Below are positions 7,393 through 12,226 of a DNA stretch of 12,226 bases, in pieces. Under the pieces are notes generated by a model. The model was not told the origin of the DNA. It saw nothing but the letters and a program-made list of their open reading frames with translations, and did not search any database. The DNA lies in contig JAKAXG010000055.1 in NCBI GenBank assembly GCA_021827225.1, positions 1-12,226 of the forward strand. The letters run 5' to 3'. Made by a program: the position numbers and the translations under genes. Numbering within the stretch: the stretch's first letter is position 1; every line of letters starts with the position of its first letter. The stretch is from Actinomycetes bacterium (lineage in GTDB: Bacteria; Actinomycetota; Acidimicrobiia; Acidimicrobiales; Palsa-688).

Positions 7393-7817
7393 GTCGGTCG
7401 CCCTTCCTGTGTGCTGTCGCCCTCGGCGGCGGGCCGCCGGCGCCGGGCCCTGGCGATGGTCTCTTCGACGATGGAGTTGATCCGGGCCCCGTTGGGCCAT
7501 CCGGCGTAGTGGCTGAGGAAGACGACTATCTCCCGGAGGGCCTCGTCGCCGAGCTCGCCGTTGGCGTGGGCTGCCGGGATCTGGATGCCGAGCACGTCGG
7601 CAGCGCCCTGCCCGGCCAGGAGGCCGATCAGGAGTAGCCGCCGGTCCCGGTCCGACAGTCCGGGCCGGTCCCAGATGTCGGCGAAGAGGTGGTCGGCGGT
7701 GTAGCGGAAGAAGTCGCCTTCACCGTCGGTCATGTCGAAGCCGTACACCTGCTCCATCTTGAGCAGGCCCTTGCGGCGCTGCTCCGGCAGGTCGGCGAAC
7801 TTCGCCGGATCGGTCAC
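7389..7817 (-). CDS. Carboxymuconolactone decarboxylase (CMD)-like protein
   Basis: 142-residue small, mostly helical protein. The central part (about 55-122), with RDRRLLLIGLLAGQG, the AHANGELGDEALREIVVFLSHYAGWPNG segment (HYAGWP at 103-108) and the RINSIVEE helix, fits the AhpD/CMD fold. It contains no cysteine at all, so it cannot be an AhpD-type CxxC peroxidase and is closer to the gamma-carboxymuconolactone decarboxylase branch, whose members often have unknown substrates. The C-terminus (about 123-142) is a charged tail. The start is a GTG at 7817 that overlaps the preceding dehydrogenase stop as GTGA, with AAGGAGA at 7822-7828 four bases upstream. Its own stop overlaps the P450 start as ATGA. 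A gene of this family (Rv0771 as I recall) follows two dehydrogenases in M. tuberculosis near cyp51, as it does here. Fold assignment is good; the reaction is unknown. Confidence 0.85.
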   Translation of the reverse strand: MTDPAKFADLPEQRRKGLLKMEQVYGFDMTDGEGDFFRYTADHLFADIWDRPGLSDRDRRLLLIGLLAGQGAADVLGIQIPAAHANGELGDEALREIVVFLSHYAGWPNGARINSIVEETIARARRRRPAAEGDSTQEGRPT

Positions 7818-8680
7818 TGGCTCTCCTTCGCGGGTAGTCCCAGACCCGGGCCCAGGCCGGAGAGGGCCAGCCTGGCCAGGGGTACCTCGACGCCCAGCTG
7901 GTCGGCCAGCTCGATGGCGTGGCCCAGGTCCTTCTCCCCGAGGGCTCTGACGTGGGAGAAGACGTCGAACCAGAAGTCGCCTTCTGGGATGGGGCCGGCG
8001 GTCGGGCGGTGCATGATGGCCCCCGGCCCGCCGGTGATGGCGTCGGTGTGCCTGACCACCCGGCCCAGCTCCACCAGGTCCAGCCCGGCGGCCTCGGCCA
8101 GCCGCTGGGCCTCGGTGACGGCCGTGAAGCTGACGAAGTGGAGCAGGTTGCGGGCCAGCTTGAAGCGGGTCCCCGCTCCGACCGCCCCGGCGTGGACCAC
8201 CTGCGTCCCCATGAGCCCGAGGACCCGATGGACCGCTTCGAACGCCTCGTCGGAGCCTCCGACCAGGATGGCCAGCTGCCCGCTGGCGGCCCCCATGGCC
8301 CCACCGGACACCGGTGCGTCCACCACCCGGACCCCGTGGGGTTGCGCCCTCGCGGCCAGCGCAGGCGGCGTCTCCGGAGCGACCGTCGAGTGGATCACGA
8401 CGGTCAGCGGCCGGCCCTCCGGGCGGCGGGGCGCCGCGGCCAGGACCTGATCGAGCACTTCGGCCACCTGCGTGTCGTCACGGACCATCACGCAGACGAT
8501 CTCGACCGCCACCGCCATCTCCCCGACCGAGCCGGCCGCCCTGGCCCCCGCCCCGACCAGTTCGCCCACCGGGTCGGCCACCACGTCGTGGACCCACAGC
8601 TCGGTTCCCTCGTCAGCGGCCAGCCGCAGAGCCATCGGCCTGCCGATGTTGCCCAGCCCCACGAAACCGACGGCGGCCAT
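7814..8680 (-). CDS. NAD(P)-dependent beta-hydroxyacid dehydrogenase (3-hydroxyisobutyrate dehydrogenase family)
   Basis: 288-residue soluble oxidoreductase. The N-terminal Rossmann domain opens with GFVGLGNIGRPM (GLGNIG at 8-13); the substrate loop DAPVSGGAMGA is at 121-131, and the catalytic-Lys block is G170-TRF-K174-LAR-N178, followed by the all-helical C-terminal domain with EKDLGHAIELAD (249-260). The family oxidises 3-hydroxy acids such as 3-hydroxyisobutyrate or tartronate semialdehyde-type substrates using NAD(P); here the substrate is unknown. In context it may act on a hydroxy acid released during steroid or branched-chain breakdown. The ATG at 8680 shares its A with the TGA of the upstream SDR (TGATG), and no purine-rich ribosome-binding site precedes it, so translation probably depends on re-initiation after the SDR. 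Its stop overlaps the CMD-like GTG start. The remembered M. tuberculosis counterpart by position is Rv0770. Confidence 0.92.
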   Translation of the reverse strand: MAAVGFVGLGNIGRPMALRLAADEGTELWVHDVVADPVGELVGAGARAAGSVGEMAVAVEIVCVMVRDDTQVAEVLDQVLAAAPRRPEGRPLTVVIHSTVAPETPPALAARAQPHGVRVVDAPVSGGAMGAASGQLAILVGGSDEAFEAVHRVLGLMGTQVVHAGAVGAGTRFKLARNLLHFVSFTAVTEAQRLAEAAGLDLVELGRVVRHTDAITGGPGAIMHRPTAGPIPEGDFWFDVFSHVRALGEKDLGHAIELADQLGVEVPLARLALSGLGPGLGLPAKESQ

Positions 8681-9429
8681 CAGAGGCGGAAGGTCTGGCC
8701 GCCGTCGACGGCCAGGATCTGGCCGGTCACCCAGCGTGAATCGTCGGAGAGCAGGAACATCGCCGCCCCCACCAGGTCGTCGGGGACGCCCAGCCGCTTG
8801 ATCGCCAGGCCGGCCACGATGTCGCGGGCCGCGCCGCCCGCCTGGGTCCGGGTGGCCTCGGTGTCGATGGGCCCCGGCGCGATGGCATTGACCCGGATGT
8901 TCATGCCGCCGAGCTCGTGGGCCAGCTGCTGGGTCATGGAGTTGATTCCGGCCTTGGCCAGCCCGTAGAACCCGGCGTAGAGGTAGGCGGCGGTGCTCGA
9001 CTGGTTGACGATGGACCCGCCGCCCCGCTCGCGCATCGCGCCGTAGACCGCTCGCGTCACGACCAGCGCGCCATGGAGGTTCACGTCCATGAACCGCTTG
9101 TAGTAGTCCCAGTCGGCGGTGACGAGAAGGTCGAACTTCATGGCGCCGTAGATGGCGGCGTTGTTGACGAGCCCGTCTATGCCGCCGTAGCGGGTCACGG
9201 TCTGCTCGGCCAGGGCCTGCGCCGATGCGGGCGACGCCACGTCCACCGCCACGAAGCAGGCCTCGCCCCCCTCCGCCCCGATGCCCTCGGCGACCCGGGC
9301 GCCGTCCTCCTCGTTGATGTCGGCCACGACCACCCGGGCCCCCTCAGCGGCCAGGCCCCGGGCGTAGGCCTCCCCAATGCCCTGGGCCGCGCCGGTGACG
9401 ATCACTACCTTGTCGGTGAACCTGCTCAT
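8680..9429 (-). CDS. Short-chain dehydrogenase/reductase (SDR), classical type
   Basis: 249-residue soluble NAD(P)-dependent alcohol/ketone oxidoreductase. The cofactor motif TGAAQGIG is at 12-19, Asp37 at the end of the second strand suggests NAD(H) preference, NNAA is at 89-92, and the catalytic set is Ser144/Ser145 with Tyr155 and Lys159 (YGLAK), followed by NAIAPGPIDTEATR and the C-terminal VTGQILAVDGGQ. The start at 9429 is set by the strong GAGGGGGAG at 9435-9443; the frame is open further upstream but would read into the aldehyde dehydrogenase gene. It sits 38 bp after the aldehyde dehydrogenase stop, the only real gap in the operon, and overlaps the next dehydrogenase by one base. It is a good candidate for oxidising a P450-generated or ring hydroxyl group; the exact substrate is not visible. 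By position it matches Rv0769 of M. tuberculosis as remembered. Confidence 0.93.
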   Translation of the reverse strand: MSRFTDKVVIVTGAAQGIGEAYARGLAAEGARVVVADINEEDGARVAEGIGAEGGEACFVAVDVASPASAQALAEQTVTRYGGIDGLVNNAAIYGAMKFDLLVTADWDYYKRFMDVNLHGALVVTRAVYGAMRERGGGSIVNQSSTAAYLYAGFYGLAKAGINSMTQQLAHELGGMNIRVNAIAPGPIDTEATRTQAGGAARDIVAGLAIKRLGVPDDLVGAAMFLLSDDSRWVTGQILAVDGGQTFRL

Positions 9430-9434
9430 GTCCG

Positions 9435-9443
9435 CTCCCCCTC
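9435..9443 (-). promoter_or_regulatory. Strong Shine-Dalgarno site of the SDR gene
   Basis: Read on the minus strand, GAGGGGGAG stands 5 bases before the ATG at 9429 and decides this start over upstream in-frame codons that would overlap the aldehyde dehydrogenase. Confidence 0.65.
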
Positions 9444-9462
9444 GCTGGTCTCTGGTGGATCC

Positions 9463-9477
9463 GCCGGTCAGGCCGGC
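9463..9477. other. Small perfect hairpin at the aldehyde dehydrogenase stop
   Basis: GCCGG (9463-9467) and CCGGC (9473-9477) form a perfect 5-bp stem around a 5-base loop that contains the aldehyde dehydrogenase stop codon. It lies in the one non-overlapping junction of the operon. There is no T-run, so it is not a standard terminator; it may stabilise the upstream message or be a chance result of high GC. Confidence 0.25.
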
Positions 9478-10952
9478 TCGGCCACGGTCTTGGTCTCCAG
9501 GTACTCCTCGAATCCGGCTACTCCCATCTCCCGGCCGATGCCGGAGTGCTTGTAGCCGCCGAAGGGGGCGTCGGCCCCGAACCACAGGCCACCGTTGACG
9601 CCGACCGTCCCGGTACGGATCCTCGCCGCCACGGCCCGGGCCCGCTCGGGATCGCCCGAGTCCACCGAGCCCGACAGCCCGTAGGGCGAATCGTTGGCTA
9701 TGCGCACCGCGTCGTCATCGCCGTCGTGGGCGATCACCGTCAGCACCGGCCCGAAGATCTCCTCCCGGGCCACCCGGGCCGAGTTGTCCAGGCCGGCGAT
9801 GACGGTCGGCTCGATCCAGAACCCGCCGGCCAGGTCCCCCTCCTGCTCGGCCAGGCCCCCGCCGGTGGCGAAGCGGCCACCTTCCTCCACGGCCAGGTCG
9901 AGGTAGCCCTTCACCCGGTCCCGCTGGAGGGCTGATATCACCGGTCCGCAGACGGTGCCGGGGTCGGCCGGGTCCCTGGCCCCGATGGCGGCCATGGTTG
10001 CGGCCGCCACCTCGACGGCCTCGTCGTAGCGCCGGCGCGGGACGACCAGCCGGGTGGTCAGGGCGCAGCCCTGCCCGGCGTGGACCGATACCGCGAAGGC
10101 GCACCCGGCGACCGCCGCCGGCAGGTCCGCGTCGTCGAGGACCACGGCGGCGGACTTGCCGCCCAGCTCCAGGAACACCCGCTTGAGGGTGTCCGCGGCG
10201 GCCGCCGCCACGGACCGGCCGGTCCTGGTGGATCCGGTGAATGACACCAGGTCCACCCGGGGATCGGTCGTGAGGAGGGATGCCACCCGGTTCGAGGCCG
10301 GGGTCACCACGTTGAACACCCCTGGCGGGATGTCCGTCTGTTCCGCCACGAGCCGGCCCAGCTCGGCGGCCAGCCACGGCGTGTCCGGAGCCGGCTTCAG
10401 CACCACGGTGTTGCCGGCGGCCAGCGCCGGGCCGATCTTGGCCAGGTTGATCTGGTTGGGGAAGTTCCACGGGGTTATGGCCGCCACCACCCCCACCGCC
10501 TCGCGGCAGATGCGGCGGCGGGACCGGATGCCCATGGTGACCCCGACCCCCAGGTCTGACTCCCACGGGTAGCGACGGGCCAGGTCGAGGGTCCAGCCGA
10601 GCGACTCGACCGGCGTGTCGTAGTGGGGTCCGGCAGTGAACAGGACCGGCGCGCCCGCCTCGGCGGTGGTCAGGGCCCGCATCTGCTCCCCGTGGTCGAC
10701 CAGCGCCTGATGCAGCTGTCCCAGGGCCGTGATCCGGGCGTCGAGATTCACCGACCAGTCGGTCCCGTCGAAGGCCCGTCGGGCCGCGGCGATGGCCGAG
10801 TCGACGTCAGCCGCGGTGCTGTCGGGCGCCCGGCCTATCTCCCGGCCGGTGGCCGGATTGAGTATCGGGTAGCTGGAGCCGTCGCGGGCCGAGCACAGCT
10901 TCCCGTCCACCAGCTGCTGCGCCGGGGGGTTGGAGGGGGACCGGAGGTTCAC
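9468..10952 (-). CDS. Aldehyde dehydrogenase (NAD(P)-dependent, ALDH superfamily)
   Basis: 494-residue soluble enzyme that oxidises an aldehyde to a carboxylic acid. All catalytic landmarks are present: TPWNFP at 160-165 with the oxyanion Asn163, cofactor Lys186 in LKPAP, FTGSTRTG at 238-245, general-base Glu262 in LELGG, nucleophile Cys296 in GQGC, and EEIFGPV at 397-403. Length is normal for the family. The start is a GTG at 10952 that overlaps the NTF2-like gene stop as GTGA, with GAGGAG at 10961-10966 eight bases upstream. In the operon it follows the P450/ferredoxin genes and precedes two dehydrogenases, fitting conversion of a P450-generated alcohol to aldehyde (SDR) and then to acid. 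M. tuberculosis has an aldehyde dehydrogenase (aldA, Rv0768) at the matching place near cyp51, as I recall. Substrate unproven; formaldehyde or steroid side-chain aldehydes are both possible. Confidence 0.95.
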   Translation of the reverse strand: MNLRSPSNPPAQQLVDGKLCSARDGSSYPILNPATGREIGRAPDSTAADVDSAIAAARRAFDGTDWSVNLDARITALGQLHQALVDHGEQMRALTTAEAGAPVLFTAGPHYDTPVESLGWTLDLARRYPWESDLGVGVTMGIRSRRRICREAVGVVAAITPWNFPNQINLAKIGPALAAGNTVVLKPAPDTPWLAAELGRLVAEQTDIPPGVFNVVTPASNRVASLLTTDPRVDLVSFTGSTRTGRSVAAAAADTLKRVFLELGGKSAAVVLDDADLPAAVAGCAFAVSVHAGQGCALTTRLVVPRRRYDEAVEVAAATMAAIGARDPADPGTVCGPVISALQRDRVKGYLDLAVEEGGRFATGGGLAEQEGDLAGGFWIEPTVIAGLDNSARVAREEIFGPVLTVIAHDGDDDAVRIANDSPYGLSGSVDSGDPERARAVAARIRTGTVGVNGGLWFGADAPFGGYKHSGIGREMGVAGFEEYLETKTVAEPA

Positions 10953-11575
10953 CTGGCCGGCTCCTCGGCGCTGCGGTCACCGCGCTCGACCGGCGGCGGC
11001 CAGACGGTGCTGGGCAGGTCCGCCAGGCGGTAGTGGCCGGGCTGGGAGGGGCCGTGCAGGCTCATGCGGTCCAGCAGGCCCTGGGGGGCCCGGCCCGACG
11101 CCGCGATGGCCAGGAACGTGGTGGCCGTGGACCCCAGATCGAACCAGTCCCGCTGCCAGGCGAACTTGACCTGGCCGGCGTCGGGGCCCGATGTCTGACG
11201 CTCGACCCCGAACCAGGAGCCCCCGATCCCCACGATCTCGAACTCGGCGCCGGTCCGCTCGTCGGTGATCCCGGACTTCTGCTTCCAGAACCCCACGACC
11301 ATGCCGCTGCGCTCGTCGATGACCGTCGCCTGGTAGTCGTAGTGCCAGCCCTCCAGGCCGGCCATCTCCCGCCCTACCGCCCACTCCCGGATCTGCTCCC
11401 GGCCGACGGCCATGAAGTGCTCGTCGGGGGTGTACATCCACCCGTACGTGGCGTCCCGGGCGTAGTGGTCCGCCAGGATCCTCCAGTCCCCGATCCGCTC
11501 GGCCTCCCGGTTGACGGCCAGCCAGGATTCCCAGAACGCCTCGATCTCGGGACGGGTCAACTCGGGCACGGTCAT
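10949..11575 (-). CDS. NTF2/SnoaL-like domain protein
   Basis: 208-residue protein. The first 150 residues look like an NTF2-like cone fold: helix FWESWLAVNREAERIGDWRILADHYARDATYG (14-45), then MAVGREQIREWAVGREMAG (55-73) and a run of beta strands with ATVIDERSGMVVGFW (83-97) and IVGIGGSWFGVE (114-125). The family includes ketosteroid isomerases, hydratases and polyketide cyclases, as well as many non-catalytic ligand binders. Residues about 150-208 are a Pro/Arg-rich extension beyond the usual length of 120-150. The ATG at 11575 shares one base with the ferredoxin TGA (TGATG) and is preceded by GGAGGAGGA at 11579-11587. Its stop overlaps the aldehyde dehydrogenase GTG. Placement between the CYP51/ferredoxin pair and the dehydrogenases suggests steroid or terpenoid binding or isomerisation, but I do not recognise a specific homologue and name no reaction. 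Confidence 0.82.
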   Translation of the reverse strand: MTVPELTRPEIEAFWESWLAVNREAERIGDWRILADHYARDATYGWMYTPDEHFMAVGREQIREWAVGREMAGLEGWHYDYQATVIDERSGMVVGFWKQKSGITDERTGAEFEIVGIGGSWFGVERQTSGPDAGQVKFAWQRDWFDLGSTATTFLAIAASGRAPQGLLDRMSLHGPSQPGHYRLADLPSTVWPPPVERGDRSAEEPAR

Positions 11576-11772
11576 CAGTCCTCCTCCAGGAAAAGGGCAA
11601 AGGCGGGGCAGTACCGGACGGCGGCGGTGACCTCGGCCCGGCGGGCCTCGTCGGGCCGCTCGATGAGGATCACCACGTGGTCGGCCTCCCGGTCGAAGCC
11701 GAAGATGTCGGGGGCCTCCCCCAGGCACAGCTGGTGCCCCTGGCACAGGCTGGTATCGGCGATCACCCGCAC
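11575..11772 (-). CDS. P450-partner ferredoxin, [3Fe-4S] type
   Basis: 65-residue electron carrier. The cluster motif is Cys10-xx-His13-xx-Cys16 with Cys55-Pro near the C-terminus; His in place of the usual second Cys is typical of actinobacterial [3Fe-4S] ferredoxins that feed P450s. The CQGHxxC pattern is also what I recall for Rv0763c, the ferredoxin beside M. tuberculosis cyp51. It would carry electrons from a ferredoxin reductase, not present here, to CYP51 and probably to the CYP142-like P450 at the operon end. The GTG at 11772 is preferred because it gives the usual length and lies 5 bases after the CYP51 TAG (11778-11780), so coupling is likely; no clear Shine-Dalgarno is visible. GTG codons at 11766 (63 residues) and 11811 (78 residues, overlapping cyp51) are alternatives. 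Its stop overlaps the next ATG by one base. Confidence 0.88.
   Translation of the reverse strand: MRVIADTSLCQGHQLCLGEAPDIFGFDREADHVVILIERPDEARRAEVTAAVRYCPAFALFLEED
11579..11587 (-). promoter_or_regulatory. Strong Shine-Dalgarno site of the NTF2-like gene
   Basis: On the minus strand GGAGGAGGA lies just ahead of the ATG at 11575, inside the ferredoxin's last codons (the Glu-Glu-Asp tail). It fixes that start, since the frame is open a further 57 codons upstream. Confidence 0.65.
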
Positions 11773-11777
11773 GGCCG

Positions 11778-12226
11778 CTACCGCCGCCTGCGCCGGTACC
11801 GCACCCGGCACGGTTGCTGGAGCTGGATCACCATCTTGGTGTAGTCGTCCCGGTAGGACTCCAGCGGCTGGGCCGCCTCGAACTCGAAGTCGCGCAGGAT
11901 GACGGAGAAGATCGCCTTCATCTGCATCATGGCGAAGGCATTGCCCACGCAGCGGTGCTTGCCGGCACCGAAGGGGATCCAGGTCCAGCGGTTCTGCAGG
12001 TCCTCCTGGCGGGGATCGATGTAGCGGCCCGGGTCGAAGCGCTCCGGGTCGGGGAAATCCTCGCCGATGCGGTTCGAGACCCGCGGCGAGGCGGCCAGCA
12101 CGGTCCCGGCCGGGATCCGGTACCCGGCCAGCTCGAAGTCCTCCTGGACCAGCCTCATCAGGATGATCAGCGGTGGGTGCAGCCGCAGGGTCTCCTTGAG
12201 CACCGATTCGAGCACGGGTATCGACC
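11778..12226 (-). CDS. cyp51: Sterol 14-alpha-demethylase CYP51, 3' part (5' end outside window)
   Basis: Only the C-terminal 148 residues are present; the frame is open to the right edge and reads IPVLESVLKETLRLHPP, so the gene begins beyond 12226. Visible parts are the K-helix ExxR in KETLR, the aromatic-region FPDPERFDPGRY, the NRWTWIPFGAGKHRCVG heme loop with its ligand Cys codon at 11949-11951, and the tail SYRDDYTKM followed by VRYRRR. The segments LRLHPPLIILMR, PRQEDL-NRWTWIPFGAG and KAIFSV-L agree closely with M. tuberculosis CYP51 as I remember it, which separates this from generic bacterial P450s. CYP51 removes the 14-alpha methyl group of sterols in three oxidations, releasing formate. 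Bacteria with CYP51 often lack sterol synthesis, so the substrate may be host-derived, environmental or non-sterol. The ferredoxin gene follows at once. It heads the visible operon; the promoter is off the window. Confidence 0.93.
   Translation of the reverse strand, partial: SIPVLESVLKETLRLHPPLIILMRLVQEDFELAGYRIPAGTVLAASPRVSNRIGEDFPDPERFDPGRYIDPRQEDLQNRWTWIPFGAGKHRCVGNAFAMMQMKAIFSVILRDFEFEAAQPLESYRDDYTKMVIQLQQPCRVRYRRRRR

Noticed and set aside
7393..7500. N-terminal extension of the CYP142-like P450 to 7500
   Set aside because: It runs inside the CMD-like gene, has an Arg/Pro-rich shadow translation, and the start at 7392 has its own Shine-Dalgarno and an ATGA overlap.
6677..7509. Plus-strand open frames opposite the CYP142-like gene
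   Set aside because: Ser/Arg- or Val/Gly-rich translations with no motif, fully inside a P450 with intact heme, I-helix and ExxR motifs.
9430..9585. N-terminal extension of the SDR to 9585
   Set aside because: It overlaps the end of the aldehyde dehydrogenase and would place 52 non-homologous residues before a normal Rossmann start.
11773..11811. Longer ferredoxin from GTG at 11811
   Set aside because: Adds an Ala-rich 13-residue leader that overlaps cyp51 and is unusual for this ferredoxin type; it cannot be fully excluded.
1..12226. Mobile elements, CRISPR, tRNA/rRNA, phage or toxin-antitoxin genes
   Set aside because: No direct-repeat arrays, transposase motifs, cloverleaf-like sequence or short gene pairs were seen; virtually all bases are covered by the listed genes.

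Overview
This window is high-GC DNA (about 70% G+C by eye) with tightly packed genes. It most likely comes from an actinobacterium (Actinomycetota). The main reasons are the base composition, the heavy use of GTG/ATG starts overlapping TGA stops, and a gene set on the right that matches, gene for gene in type, the cyp51/Rv0768-Rv0771 neighbourhood of Mycobacterium tuberculosis as I remember it. The genus cannot be fixed from the sequence; a deep-branching actinobacterium such as an Acidimicrobiia member is possible. No RNA gene, mobile element, CRISPR array or transcriptional regulator was found.

Left half (about 3-6191, all + strand): a class I-like polyphosphate kinase 2 whose 5' end probably lies outside the window; a 913-residue P-type ATPase with a complete catalytic core but a highly altered ion-binding site; then an ABC exporter pair consisting of an ATPase and a fused two-module permease of the polyketide-antibiotic-exporter (TnrB3-like) type. 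Gaps are 50 bp, 12 bp and an 11-bp overlap, so ATPase, ABC ATPase and permease probably form one transcription unit, with ppk2 possibly its first gene.

Right half (6202-12226, all - strand, transcribed right to left): the 3' part of a CYP51 sterol 14-alpha-demethylase, a CxxHxxC [3Fe-4S]-type ferredoxin, an NTF2/SnoaL-like protein, an aldehyde dehydrogenase, a short-chain dehydrogenase, a beta-hydroxyacid (3-hydroxyisobutyrate-type) dehydrogenase, a carboxymuconolactone-decarboxylase-like protein, and a CYP142-like P450. Most junctions are ATGA, GTGA or TGATG overlaps, which points to a single translationally coupled operon whose promoter lies beyond base 12226. The proposed job is stepwise oxidation of a steroid or other terpenoid: P450 hydroxylation fed by the ferredoxin, then alcohol and aldehyde dehydrogenation. 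The true substrate is not shown by the sequence.

The two halves converge with only 10 bp between stop codons (6191 and 6202) and no recognisable intrinsic terminator. The points most worth a second look are the P-type ATPase, which keeps only one of the usual membrane ion ligands, and the compact all-in-one-strand CYP51/CYP142-like oxidation operon.
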